A stretch of 64,000 nt of DNA from Brassica napus (taxonomy: Eukaryota > Streptophyta > Magnoliopsida > Brassicales > Brassicaceae). A program made the translations under genes and the position numbers. Below the pieces are notes generated by a model. That model was not told the DNA's origin. It saw only the letters and a program-made list of their open reading frames with translations, and did not search any database. The stretch's first letter is position 1; each line of letters opens with the position of its first letter. Below are positions 37,330-50,365 of the stretch, one piece after another. The stretch covers positions 56,565,338 through 56,629,337 of the forward strand of contig NC_063452.1 in NCBI RefSeq assembly GCF_020379485.1. The letters are read 5' to 3'.

Positions 37330-37955
37330 CTCCCCTAGGCATGGATTTCGGATATTCGGATCGGGTTCGGGTAAGATCCATTCGGGTCCGGGTTTTTTGG
37401 ATAAATGAATTCTCTTCCCAACAAGTATTTGGTAGATTTCGGTTCGGGTTTCGGGTCGGATACCACCTGTTCCGGATCGGTTTCGGATACCCATTTATTA
37501 TGTAAATCGTAAACATATTTACTAGATAAAATAATCTACGTGTAAATTGAAGTGGTTCAGTGGTTACATACTCTACTTTTAGTGTGGCCAACCCGATTTG
37601 AATCCTTAAAATGTCAATTTTATAAAGAAATTAATACTGAAATACTATATATATTTACAATATAAAAGAATACATATAAATTGAAGTGGTCTGGTGGTAA
37701 AATAATCACTTTTCTACCTGTCCAATCCGAATTCGAGTTGTTATTCTGAGTTTTAGGCTATCCATTTCGGTTTAAATGGATACCCGATCGGGTTTCGGGT
37801 ATTAACCGGAACCGACCCAATATCCACAGGTATTATAAGCAATGACACATCGGGTAATATGGTCATATCCGAAACCGAACCAAACCGGTCTATTTCGGGT
37901 CGGATCCGATTCGGGTAAACGGTTCCGGCTAAAAGTCCCAGCCCTACCCTTTCCG
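37330..37955. mobile_element. CGGGTTCGGGT-rich element with tRNA-like blocks
   Basis: Both ends are dense in cgggtt/cggat/aaccga motifs in opposite orientation, with loosely inverted ends (cctaggcatggatt on the left; the complement of agtcccagccctacc on the right). The interior holds two tRNA-like blocks: tggttcagtggtt...gatttgaatcc at about 37553-37606 and a more degraded copy at 37685-37740. A second member of the motif family lies at 43830-44520. The class is uncertain. Confidence 0.45.
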
Positions 37956-38550
37956 AATTTGATTGCCCGTAGACCCGAATCCGCGTTTGGATCCGAATTT
38001 ACCTCGCCGTGTTTTTGGGCTCTTGAGTTATGTACGTATGGTGCCTACTTGGGTGGGCTTTGAGATTTTCAATATGGGCTTTTAACGTGAATTGTGAGCT
38101 TTATTTAGTTGTCTCAAGTCAGAATTCCTCCGAAGATCAATTTGTGTTGCGTCATCACAAGAATAGGGATTTTTCATCATAAAGGGGGAAAAAACACTCC
38201 AATCATGGGACCTTGTGTATGCGCACGCCAGTTTTAACCATTCGGTTGATTTATATATTTCTGAACGAATGAATTTTTTTTTCTTTTCCAAGAAATAAAA
38301 AATTAGAAAACGAAAAGAAACAAAAAAGTTAAAATGAGATGTCAGACATGCAAAGAATAGGTCTGATGTGGAAGGGAAATACAAGAACTCGCCCGCTTTA
38401 ACCGGGGGAACCAAAATAAAGAAGCTTTTTCTTACTATTATTATAAGAAAAGTTGAAAATTTATGGAATAATAGAGTTATGAATACAAAATATTATGACA
38501 ATGACATTGGCTGGTGCAAATATTGCAATGTGACAATGTTATGGGTTTTC

Positions 38551-38722
38551 GTACGCTCAGGCAGACTCTCGCAGACCCTCATCATTTCCACATTCGTCTT
38601 TACATTCCCAAAAAGAAAAACATGGTATAGTACATCTTTAGTAAGAAGAAACATGATAACCTGAGAAGAGTTCACACTAATTGGACGAATGTTTTTGACA
38701 TCTGATTTGATTGTTCATAAGT
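38551..38722. repeat. 172-bp dispersed repeat, copy 1
   Basis: The sequence from gtacgctcaggcagactctc to gttcataagt recurs at 58773-58944 with the same length, the same orientation and only scattered substitutions. Its identity is unknown. On the minus strand both copies keep a similar open frame (SSQVIMFLLTKDVLYHVFLF). Confidence 0.85.
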
Positions 38723-38907
38723 AAAATCAATGAATAGATTGGTTTGGCAATTCAGTTTATGCTTCTTTTCTTTATCAATCTCACGAAACCATGATTTTGA
38801 TTCACTGAGTTTGAAAATTTACAGTTAATTCAACTCTTCCACATTTAATATATTTGCTTGTATCGTTGTGCATTTTCACGGTACTACTAATCATAGTCTA
38901 TATCTAA

Positions 38908-40163
38908 TCTATTAAAACAGTAGTACAAATTTGAATTAACCCATTTTTCTTAAATATTTACAAGCTAATGCCACTGCAATTAAATTTAACTAAAAATTCT
39001 TGGAAAATATTTGAAATATCATACACGATTTTCCCAATTAATTAAATACCAAAATTTCCTAAAACTAAAACATGGCACTAACTAAACCTTACTTCCCCTA
39101 TTAATGCTCATATCTCACAATATATACTTATGTTGGACAATTTAGAAATTTATTGATTAGCTTAAAAGACAAACATCAAAACAAATTAATACATGCTTCA
39201 AACCGTAAGTTGATATTACTTATAACTAATATATGCCCATAATATTCTCAACTATCGATGTTATTATTAATATACAACTATATGATATGCATAATATAAT
39301 CAATATATAAATATGAACATTCTCAATTTATATTGATATTAGACATCTATCAAAAAAATAATAGCATGTTTTGATATAGTCATATTAATAGAGAAAAACA
39401 TCACTAAAAAGTGTGGGAAATAGATATTACATATATATTTTGAAACTGTAGAATTTTTTTTATAGATATTGTAATTTTTTTTATAGATATTACATATATA
39501 TTTTGAAACCGTAGAAAAATTTATATAGATATTGTACTTTCAAAAGATTTAATTCCACACTAGATAATATTTGACGGAAAATAAGAGAAAATTGTAAAGT
39601 TAATGATTATCAGTTATTATTATAATATTATATATTCTGCCACTTAAAATGAATTTGAAATTAATACTTATAAATTATTCTGAAAATTATATATTCTATA
39701 TTACTTTATTGACCATACATACACATATGACCCAGACATAAATATAACATAATACACATTGTATATTAAGTGTATTCAAATAAAGTTTAAAAATGAGTTA
39801 CAGAGACCAATCAATATATTAAATCCACATTTTTATTTGTTTCCAAAAAAAAAAGAAATCAAATTCGAATTTTATAAATTAGGTGTTTCATAAGTAAAAA
39901 GTATTACACAGCCAAAAAAATTTAATATTGAGAAATAATTATATAAAAATTTATAATATTATTGAAAATTGATTCAATATAGTAAATAAAAATCAGAGAT
40001 AATATAAAATACATCATGAAATACATCTATATTTCTTTTCATACAAATTTAAAATAGTAATAATGATTCATAAACCAAAATATAATATAAAATTTATTGA
40101 CTATAAAATAAAATATTTACAAAAGAATTTTGACCCGCGCTTAAAGCGCGGGTCAAAATCTAG
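38908..40163 (+). mobile_element. Short non-autonomous Helitron, 1256 bp
   Basis: The 5' end is TCTATTAAAACAG, preceded by A. The 3' end is a perfect hairpin gacccgcgctt/a/aagcgcgggtc (40132-40154), followed after five bases by CTAG and then T. Both ends and the A/T insertion site match crucifer Helitrons. The interior is AT-rich with no open reading frame. Confidence 0.85.
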
Positions 40164-40182
40164 TGTAATAATAATTAAAATT

Positions 40183-40480
40183 AGAGCAATTTTCTTAAAT
40201 AGTCATTTTAAGTTTTTATCACCAAAATAACTCTCAAAAAAGAAAATGATCAAATAGCTCTTTTTATTTTAAAATTTTTAATTTTAGTTTTATAAAAAAA
40301 AAATTTTGAGACTTCACTATCAAAACTTCATCCCTTAACTCTAAACCCTAAATATAGATTAGTTAATCCTATGATATAAATGTAAATTTATTTTTTAATA
40401 AAATTTATTTTAGTCATTTTTTCATTAAATACTATTTTTGTGAAAATAAATTTAAAAAAAAACTATCTTAGGGAATTTCT
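40183..40480. mobile_element. Possible MITE with imperfect terminal inverted repeats
   Basis: The left end agagcaattttcttaaatag resembles the reverse complement of the right end (agaaattccctaagatagt). The interior includes actctaaaccctaaat, seen in crucifer repeats. There is no clear target duplication, so this is tentative. Confidence 0.35.
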
Positions 40481-43228
40481 AGAACTATGTAAACCAAGAT
40501 TTTAGTCTCATAAGTTTACTATTATAACATCTTCGTTGTATAGTCTAATTTAAACATTTAAAAAACATTGTCGTTGTAGGACCTAATTAACTATGAAAAG
40601 CACTATAAACTCAGAATATATAGGATTTCTAAAACCTAATGTTTGAAATAATTAATTAAGGAGACATCTTTTGTTTAGCTAAACATAAGTAGCTTATACG
40701 ACAGATTAATTTATCTAGGATCCATCTAGTATATTTATATACATTTGGTTGACAAACAAATAATTTCCTTTTTACAGCAGAAAAAAACTACTAAATGGTA
40801 TTTAAATAGCCGGCTAGATTTAATCATAATATCCGATGACATTTAACATATACTGGAGTATAACAAAATACTTCTGAATAAGAACATGTTACTAATGTGA
40901 AACCCTTTCTCAAAAAGAAAAACATGTTACTAATGTGTTGTTTATGTATGTCACTGTATAAATAGTGAAATTGTGCATGCAATGAATGGGTAAAGTAAAA
41001 GTATTGGGTTGGGGAATGGCAGAGCAGAACACTTGCACTTATACTGACAAATATCTCAAACTTTCAATAATATTTTCCTCTTCTGCATCTTTTCTTCTTT
41101 TGTTTTTTACCACTTTTAGTCTCTCTATCTTATTTTCTAATTGTTTCAAGATTTTCTTTGGTCACACGCTCTTTGTCAGTTGTATATATCTTCATCTACA
41201 GGTGTTTCCTTTATTTTCAGATGGAATCTACAGGTGCGTCTCACTTAAAGAAACAACTATTTATTTTTTGTATTTACGGAAAGCACAACAAAATAATCGT
41301 TTGATTTTGTCAAGTAATAATCGTTTTACGCAGAACTTTAACACCATCCGGATATTTCGTTTTTACTCCTGATTACCATTATTTACCATCTCCAATCCAA
41401 CTTTGTTTTTTCTTCTATATTTTTTTTATAAACTATAAATTTATTATTATAAAAGTGAACTTTGTTTCAATGTCTACCTTTATAATAAAATTTCTCTATT
41501 ATAGAGAGAATTATAGAGGAATATTACTTTTTGCTTCTATATTTAGAATAAAAATAACATTTTCTGTAGTTTTCTTTATAATAAAATTATGTTATAAAGG
41601 CATGTTTTTTTTAACACAGGTTATAAAGGCATGTATTGGTACAAAATATAATTTTATGATAGAATTGCTCTAACTTAGAAGAAAACATAGAAGGGAAAAT
41701 AAGGTTATACTGGAAATGCATAATACATGAAGACATTCTGTGATATTTTATCCAGACGAAAACATGCAGGTTAGAACTAAAACATATTTTTCCTACAAAA
41801 TTTAATATATATTGTCCCGTACAAAACATAAACTAAAGTGAATAACGTTTTTTAATAGTTTAAACCATATATCGTAAGTGTAAGAATCTTTTAATTCGTA
41901 GATCCACTAACTGGGTTGAGATGTTAAAACATTTGGGTGCCAAAGGTTTTGGGGGTTATAGCATATACTATATATAATAAAAGAACAAATTGTAAGAAAA
42001 TAATAGTATGGGTTTGTAGGTACGAGGCAATTCTCAAACGTGTGTTGGTTGTGTGTTAGATATTGCAGGCATAATAATGGAGGAGATTAAATTAAATTAT
42101 AAAATATAGAATGAGAATCCATTGAATCGTATCTTACCAAAGAAAGTCCAAAACAGTTAAAACTGTATAAACATTTGAAAGATTGTAAACCCATGCACAT
42201 GCTCACTATCGTTTCATTGATCCATGTGTATACCCTATCTTTTCCTCCCTAATTACTCTACCTACCTACTATAAACTTTCTTAATTCGATATTATCGGAT
42301 AAGCTCAACAACTTTACTACTATGGCTTAGGATGTACATCTCTACCATCCCCTACTAGTCATCCACAATGTCATTACGTGTGGTTTAACTTTTAAGTAGG
42401 AGTATTATTTTTTTTACCTTTTTTTGCGTTTACAATGTTATAGTTGGAGGGCGGAATCAGATTTTTATTTTGAAACTTTTCGGACGTTTTAATTGGTTGA
42501 ACCACAGCCACTGGACATTATTTGGTTTTGTTAAACATTTAAGTTTATCATTACTATTAGTCTATTACTATGTCTCAAATATATCACATGTGATACTGAT
42601 CACATGTGAAGCGGATTGCATACTATTTGTATTAAATACTCCACTAGGGTCGGTATTTGTCCTTATGTGAAATGATTATTTACTTGAAGTTAAAGATCTG
42701 AAATAATACGTATATGTGACACAGTGCGTTGTAGGTCAATTTAGATATATAAAATCGTATTGGTTGAAGTGTTATAGTTACGAAAAGATTCATGTTAAAG
42801 ATCAATATCTAAAGATTATACGTTTAGTCTTTTAACTTTGGAGCGTATTTTAACCTTGGAGCATTCAAATCTTTTTGAGCATGTTAAGCTTTGTTTACAA
42901 CAATTGACCATGCACTTTAATTTTAGGAATACATAAAAGAAAAACTGAGTTAGTATTAAAAGTAATAAAAACACTAAACAGTTTATAGAGAGACTTTATT
43001 GAATCATTTAGCATATGAAACAATATCTTCTTTACTTACAATACCTATAAGAACCTTCCCGTAAAAATCAAAATAGTTTGAAGGGTTAACATGTTCTTTC
43101 TCAGCAACCTTGATGCATTGTTATATTGACTCATCATCAAAACACAAAACACATAAAAATGAGTGAATTCAATCAAAATCATAGCAAGTGTTTGGCCTCT
43201 ATGGCCAGAGCCTTAGCCTTTATGTGTC
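40481..43228. other. AT-rich intergenic DNA
   Basis: No convincing gene. Open frames at 40986-41372 and 41455-41673 are AT-rich, Phe/Ile-rich and show no family features. They are probably chance. Confidence 0.5.
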
Positions 43229-43519
43229 TCATGTCATGCGTTTGTTGTAATGGTTTTCGATATACTTCTTAGTTGCAGCATCTTTCTCCATTGTTGAACT
43301 CGAAATCAGCTCTTCATCCTCTACAGCCTCCGATGTTGGAGATGGCATAATATTCGCTACCACCTGCTCTTCGTGATCCGTTTCACAATTCTCCTTTTTT
43401 TGTCTCCCAAAAACATAAAAAAATGTTGCTATTTATCTTCCATTGGATTTATTTTTGTCGCAGCCATCGACGGAACGCCGAGATGTCATCTCTACTTTCT
43501 TAGTCTTTCCTTTTCGCAT
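43229..43519 (-). pseudogene. Unidentified Lys/Glu-rich coding remnant
   Basis: On the minus strand ATG 43519 opens a basic stretch (MRKGKTKKVEMTSRRSVDGC) reaching an in-frame stop after SNGR. About 34 bases later the sequence resumes as QKKENCETDHEEQVVANIMP and continues through an acidic Ser-rich segment to KKYIENHYNKRMT and a stop at 43229. The two parts look like one small protein split by a short insertion. The family is not recognised. Confidence 0.4.
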
Positions 43520-43829
43520 GTGGTTTAAATTGCAGATGAATTTGTAATTTCGGCTTACTCATGGTATTTATTTTAGGTCAAACTTTAAACTTTGTAATTT
43601 TTTATGTTTTTTTTAATTATTAGATTTTATGATCCGTTAAAATAAATGACTTTTATATGTACAACATGTTAAAACAGATTTTTACTATAACTTGTAATTA
43701 AATAATATTTATTTACCAAAATATAAAAATTAACCTTGAAAATATTATCATGTAAATATAATACTACTCCCAAATTTAGTAAAACTATTAGTTTTAATAA
43801 ATTATGTTCCTTTTTGTTTATATATATAG

Positions 43830-44520
43830 TAGGGGTGGACATTTTACCCGATACTTGAACCCGTATTCGAACCCGACCCGAAAAATCCGAACCAAAATCC
43901 GAACCGAAATAGCAAAATGTTTGAATGTGTATTGATTTATGAGAGATTGGATATCCGAACTCAAACGGGTAATATCCAAACCCGAATGGATATCTGAAAA
44001 TAACTGAACATATGTATATTTGCCTTTATATTTCTTGTTTACATCTCTCATTTTATTTAAAATATTTATATTGATGTTACACATACGTTAAGATCATATA
44101 ATATACATATAATTACGGAGAAAATGATTTGTCACTCAATTAAAATGCATGTCAAGTTTTTTGTTTCATGTATTAACAAAAGTTACATTCAAAATTTTAA
44201 AACAATAGCCAAATTAATGTTTATTTATTTTTGAACTGTTATCTCTAAATTTATCAATCATTCAATCTATTAAAAAATAAAAAATCAGTTAAGTGAAATC
44301 TATATTTTTAAACAGAATAAACCTAAAAATGAAAAATTAAATTTTTTTTTTCAAAATCTCAATATCCGAACCGAATCCAAAATAACCAAATTCGAACTAA
44401 AATACCCGAACCCGATCCGAAGTATAGAAATAGCCAAACGGGTTCAATAACCCTATACCGAAATACCCAAAAATCTGAAATACCGGACCGACCCTGAACG
44501 GGTATCCGACAAATAATCTT
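43830..44520. mobile_element. Second CCCGAACC-rich element
   Basis: Blocks of cccgaacccgacccg/ccgaaccgaaat at the left and aacccgatccgaag...ccctgaacgggtatccg at the right flank an AT-rich centre, the same motif family as 37330-37955. Boundaries and class are uncertain. Confidence 0.4.
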
Positions 44521-44950
44521 CTGCATTTTTTTATGTACACTTACTGTATAAAACTAAAAACATTTATATTTATTTCAAACTTATTAATATCATTAAATTA
44601 TGAAACTAATATGAAAATTATTTGACATATATATATATATATATGGATGATGATAATTTATTAGCGAAGGAGAAAAAGATAGTCTCCATGTTTTAATGTC
44701 ATTCTCGACTTTCCATGTGGGGAAGAAACTTTATAATTTTATACAAAAATCTCTCTTCAAACCCAAAATGCTAATCTCTTTTGGCTTCTTTTTCATTCTT
44801 CCCAGATTCTCTGTAGAGGAGGATCTATGAATCCATCTCCTCCCCCTATCTAAGCTCCTCTTCTTCTTCTTTTCCATCGGTTACTCTGTTTCAGAAGATT
44901 TTTTTTGACTGAAGGCATTCACTCTGTTTCAGAAGCTTCCAGAGGCATCA

Positions 44951-45526
44951 ATGGCCGAGAGTTTATCTGTTTATACGGAAAGGCTATCTCTTTCTACCAC
45001 TCTCATCTAATCTTTCGTGATTTAAGCTTCTAGGTTACTCTGCATGTTAGTTTTGTCATTGGAATCAACCTTCAAAAATTTTCTCTTTTTTTCTTCATAA
45101 GATTTAAAGTTATGGTTTTTTAAGCTCTAAAGGTTTACTTATATTCTCAGGTTTTAATGTTTGATGTAAACAAGACAGTGCAGAAATTGTAATAAAACAA
45201 CCAAAGAGATCACATATGTTCTTAAAGATGATAGTTTTGGTGTTTGCAATGGTCTGTGGTCTCTACATTTGCTCCGTCTGCTTTAAACAGTTTAGTGTCC
45301 AAACCTCACAACTTGTTCGAACTCGTATCACTACTCGGATTCATTACCCAAAGCCAGAGACTTTCAATAGGTAAGTAACTCTTCTTGTTTCTTTGTTTGC
45401 TTATTCACTTCTAACTTTGAAACTGATCTGAATGTGGGCACAATCCGGTGAGGTTCTTTGCGATACTATCGATGCAGAGATCAGGAAGCGGTTGGTTCGA
45501 AACATTGGTTTGATATCTCTCCACCG
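44951..45526 (+). pseudogene. Truncated membrane-anchored sulfotransferase-like fragment
   Basis: A start codon at 44951 (MAESLSVYTE) is followed, after an apparent intron ending near 45181, by KQPKRSHMFLKMIVLVF and AMVCGLYICSVCFKQ, a type II membrane anchor. The frame then runs to a donor at about 45370. A second exon near 45434 reads ECGHNPVRFFAILSMQRSGS and GWFETLV, then a stop. QRSGSGW is the 5'-phosphosulfate (PAPS) P-loop of plant sulfotransferase-like proteins. The rest of the catalytic domain is missing, and the acceptor before exon 2 lacks AG. I infer a gene fragment, perhaps transposon-captured. Confidence 0.6.
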
Positions 45527-46150
45527 ATTCGTTACCCAGTGCTTGAAAATATGATGACTACGAATCAATTAAATGGAGAAGCTCCACTGCTTGTGTAGGT
45601 GGAAGCTCAAGCAACAACCGGAAACCTCGGCGTTATCGGGAGTTAGCATCGTTATTTGCCAAAATTTCCGCCGCAGAGATGAAACGATTCAAGAGAAACC
45701 CTCAAATAGGTTAGCCATAAAACAGTGAATTAGTATGATTTAAGAGATAAGAAGAGAAGATGAGTTCAAGAAAAGAAATACTCACATCTATTTATACTGT
45801 TTACACACCGCCTTTCAGATCTAAGCAAAGCATTGAAGATGAATCGTGGAGGAGAGTTAATAGGATTTAACACAAAGCCATTAACCAAACCGTTGCAGGT
45901 CGGGAGACGAATCGCAAAAGTCACGCCTAGCCGTCGCACGAAGAGGAGCGATGAATTTCGTTTTCTCGCTGCAGTCGTATTAGGGATAGACGGAGCTCAT
46001 TATCGTTGGGCCGGAAACACTTCTAATCTCACAGCCCATGAACACACTAAAGAACGAAACCGAAAATGTTTGAAGTTTAATGAAACGTGCGGTTTGCCTT
46101 ATGGACACATGTCATTACGATATGAAATGATTTATCTACGTGGATCATAG
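45527..46150 (+). other. Unrelated coding-like sequence fused downstream of the sulfotransferase fragment
   Basis: Directly after the stop of the sulfotransferase fragment the sequence reads PPIRYPVLENMMTTNQL in frame, then a stop and Arg/Pro-rich codons. A separate open frame at 45833-46150 (105 codons, Arg-rich) follows. GC content and codon-like structure suggest parts of other genes. I do not recognise them. Confidence 0.4.
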
Positions 46151-47131
46151 GTGTCTCTCTAAGGAGAGAGCAAACCATACTTTATATAAATAGATTTGTA
46201 TCATTCTAAGAGGTGTTTAAGATTTTTGCATAAATATTAAAAAAAAATACAAATTTTTATGTAATTAGTTTTGGTTACATAAAATAACATTAAATAAAAT
46301 TAATTCAACCAATAAAAAAATACGGTATTTTATAATTGGTCAAAAATAAAAATAAAACATTAAATTTCACCTAGAATTACGAGAATGTCACTTATTTTGA
46401 AACAAAATCAAAATCTTTAAACATCAATTAAACTGATACGGATGGAGTATATATCTTTACAGAGAACATATATATATGTTTTTCTTGTAAGCGTCCATCT
46501 CTTCTTAGTCATGTAGTTCAAATACCAGCTGCAGTAAAACCATGAATATTTGAATTTGTTGTAAAATATTCGAAGCGACTACTGCACGTTTGGAAGCAAA
46601 ACGCCAAACGCAATCGCTCGCTCGGTCATAGGGTCACACATACACATGTGACTAGCATTATGGGTCTTAATTCAACAGCGAGTGATTTTGGGATTTATTA
46701 TTAGTTCTCGTGTTACTCTCACTTTAACACAAAGTCACTAACCTTATTTACACATGAAGAGAGGTTTGAAAGGGCTTTTGACTGATTAATTATAATGTAT
46801 TAAACCAAACTAGAATTAAGAGATTAGGCATCGAATTACATTACCACCACCACCACCATTCAAACCGACCAATACATCTCCACAGTTTTCAAGTAAAACA
46901 ACTTTTTTTTGTTGTTCCTTCGGAATTTAAATAAATATTCGTTTATATAAATGCGCATAATATGACGCCTCGGAAGAAATGAAACATTATATCTTTGACT
47001 TTTCTTCTTCTAGTTCATCTCTCTTCTTTAAGACCAAAACCTTTTTCTCCTCCTCTTCATGCATGAACCCTAACTAAGTTCTTCTTCTTTTACCTTTTAC
47101 CAAGAACTCGTTAGATCACTCTCTGAACTCA
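46151..47131. promoter_or_regulatory. Upstream (promoter) region of BBM
   Basis: AT-rich upstream DNA followed by a CT-rich leader (about 47000-47095) before the BBM start codon at 47132. A short accaccaccacc run is at about 46846. I cannot place a definite TATA box or other element. The region is inferred as a promoter from position only. Confidence 0.4.
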
Positions 47132-50100
47132 ATGAATAATAACTGGTTAGGCTTTTCTCTCTCTCCTTATGAACAAAATCACCATCGTAAGGACGTCTAC
47201 TCTTCCACCACCACAACCGTCGTAGATGTCGCCGGAGAGTACTGTTACGATCCGACCGCTGCCTCCGATGAGTCTTCAGCCATCCAAACATCGTTTCCTT
47301 CTCCCTTTGGTGTCGTCGTCGATGCTTTCACCAGAGACAACAATAGTCACTCCCGAGGTTATTGTTTTAGAACTACTTGTTTTTTTTTGATTTGTTTATT
47401 TGTTTAGTTTCCTCTTCTTCCAATGCGTAGAACAAAGACCAATACACACGCACGCATACTAGCCCTATTTTTTCCTTGGGCTTATTTATCGATTTCATTT
47501 ATTTTGAGAATATCAATGTGTGGGGTTTGATGTTTGTTTGCATATAGTAATACTAAAACATATGCCAGTTATACATAGATTTTTTTTAAAGTTATACATG
47601 GATATGAAATGAAATTTGACATTTCCTCCTTTATTCAATATCATAATATGATCACATACATGTGTACCTTTTGATTTGTATATTTGTTTCTTACAGTTGA
47701 AGGAGAGAATAACCAAATACCCATTTGTATATTATAGATCGGTGATGAAAAGTAAATTTAACAAATTATGATAATATAGGCCATTAATCTTTGATTTTTT
47801 TTCTTTATAGATTGGGACATCAATGGTTGTGCATGCAATAACATCCACAACGATGAGCAAGATGGACCAAAGCTTGAGAATTTCCTTGGCCGCACCACCA
47901 CGATTTACAACACCAACGAAAACGTTGGAGATGGAAGTGGAAGTGGCTGTTATGGAGGAGGAGACGGTGGTGGTGGCTCACTAGGACTTTCGATGATAAA
48001 GACATGGCTGAGAAATCAACCCGTGGATAATGTTGATAATCAAGAAAATGGCAATGCTGCAAAAGGCCTGTCCCTCTCAATGAACTCATCTACTTCTTGT
48101 GATAACAACAACGACAGCAATAACAACGTTGTTGCCCAAGGGAAGACTATTGATGATAGCGTTGAAGCTACACCGAAGAAAACTATTGAGAGTTTTGGAC
48201 AGAGGACGTCTATATACCGCGGTGTTACAAGGTGCCCTTCATTTATTTAATTAAAATGTGTAAAATGTCGCTTGAATTGTTATCTTCTTGGTAAAGTCTG
48301 GGACATTGATCTAATGGCTCTGTTGCGAGAGTGCTACGGAATGTTCCTTGATATATAGTATCAAAGAGAGATATTGTTATTATGGGCTTATATAGAATAA
48401 TACATATATATATATATATACATGGTAGCTGTTGATGACATGTATGTTCGTATTAAATGATAAGGCATCGGTGGACAGGAAGATATGAGGCACATTTATG
48501 GGATAATAGTTGTAAAAGAGAAGGCCAAACGCGCAAAGGAAGACAAGGTATATATATATTCATTGATAATTTGATCATATTTTCATACACGATTTACTTT
48601 CAAACTAATATAGGTTTTTTTATTTTTTTCATGTTTTTATCAAAATTTGCACCTGGTGGTTGTCTTCTCAGTTTATTTGGGTAAGTAATTTATTATAAAT
48701 TGGATGAAGCTGTGATGGATAAATCTAAATTATATAATCAAATTTTTTTATTTTTTTTGTAACTTAATTATATAATCAAAATAGCGATACGATCTAATTC
48801 AATTGTTGTCTAATCATGCAGGAGGTTATGACAAAGAAGAAAAAGCAGCTAGGGCTTATGATTTAGCCGCACTCAAGTATTGGGGAACCACCACTACTAC
48901 TAACTTCCCCGTAAGTCAATCAATGTTGTACAAGATTTCATAACTTAGAACCAATTTTATTCTTTTTTTATAAGATGCTATTATCTTATTATTAATTGCC
49001 ATGTTTATATCGTTACATTTATTACAATAAAAAGTACTTTTGGTTTGATATAATATGTAGATGAGCGAATATGAAAAAGAGGTAGAAGAGATGAAGCACA
49101 TGACAAGGCAAGAGTATGTTGCCTCACTGCGCAGGTATATAATGGAACTTCTGATATTATTGCATATGACATCTATTATTATACATGTATATTAGTATTT
49201 TATATATAGAACCCATCACGCTCACGTTTATATTTAAAAATATGTCCGTATTCACGTCAGATTATCAGCATACACCTATATATAATAGACATTAAAATAT
49301 GCAGGAAAAGTAGTGGTTTCTCTCGTGGTGCATCGATTTATCGTGGAGTAACAAGGTATTCATACAGAGAGAACGAATCCTATTTTGTTACGTACATATA
49401 TATATAAAAATATAATTATAAGATATCACATTTTATATTATGAATATTTCTTCTAATGGGTCCAAAAGACATCACCAACATGGAAGATGGCAAGCTAGGA
49501 TAGGAAGAGTCGCCGGTAACAAAGACCTCTACTTGGGAACTTTTGGTACGTTTAGTCTTCTCTTACTAAACTTCACAATCAAATCTATAACAAAAGATAT
49601 CAACTAAAAACTACAACATATATCTAAGTAAGCTGTACATATATTATATATGAAGGCACACAAGAAGAAGCTGCAGAGGCATACGACATTGCGGCCATCA
49701 AATTCAGAGGATTAACCGCAGTGACTAACTTCGACATGAACAGATACAACGTTAAAGCAATCCTCGAAAGCCCTAGTCTTCCTATTGGTAGCGCCGCAAA
49801 ACGTCTCAAGGAGGCTAACCGTCCGGTTCCAAGTATGATGATGATCAGTAATAACGTTTCAGAGAGTGAGAATAGTGCTAGCGGTTGGCAAAACGCTGCG
49901 GTTCAGCATCATCAGGGAGTAGATTTGAGCTTATTGCACCAACATCAAGAGAGGTACAATGGTTATTATTACAATGGAGGAAACTTGTCTTCGGAGAGTG
50001 CTAGGGCTTGTTTCAAACAAGAGGATGATCAACACCATTTCTTGAGCAACACGCAGAGCCTCATGACTAATATCGATCATCAAAGTTCTGTTTCGGATGA

Positions 50101-50365
50101 TTCGGTTACTGTTTGTGGAAATGTTGTTGGTTATGGTGGTTATCAAGGATTTGCAGCCCCGGTTAACTGCGATGCCTACGCTGCTAGTGAGTTTGATTAT
50201 AACGCAAGAAACCATTATTACTTTGCTCAGCAGCAGCAGACCCAGCAGTCGCCAGGTGGAGATTTTCCCGCGGCAATGACGAATAATGTTGGCTCTAATA
50301 TGTATTACCATGGGGAAGGTGGTGGAGAAGTTGCTCCAACATTTACAGTTTGGAACGACAATTAG
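47132..50365 (+). CDS. BBM: BABY BOOM, AP2/ERF transcription factor with two AP2 domains
   Basis: Nine exons: 47132-47357, 47811-48231, 48465-48547, 48672-48680, 48822-48910, 49061-49134, 49305-49355, 49469-49545 and 49656-50365. They join in frame to 579 residues, the length I recall for Brassica napus BBM1. BBM is a nuclear activator of embryo and stem-cell programmes. The first AP2 repeat spans [20 protein letters not shown] to the TNFP end, and the second [20 protein letters not shown] to TNFDMNRY, joined by the linker [31 protein letters not shown]-clade motifs (NWLGFSLSP at the start, [11 protein letters not shown]) are present. Exon 4 is a 9-base micro-exon. The C-terminal exon is Asn/Gln/Tyr-rich. 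The gene is intact. The order fits At5g17430. Confidence 0.98.
48672..48680 (+). other. BBM: 9-base micro-exon of BBM
   Basis: tttatttgg lies between ag (48670-48671) and gt (48681). It supplies the central bases of the codons for VYLG within the first AP2 domain; without it the YLG element is lost. Confidence 0.92.

Noticed and set aside
40986..41372. 128-codon plus-strand frame
   Set aside because: Phe/Leu/Ser-rich, AT-driven composition and no support from splice sites or similarity.
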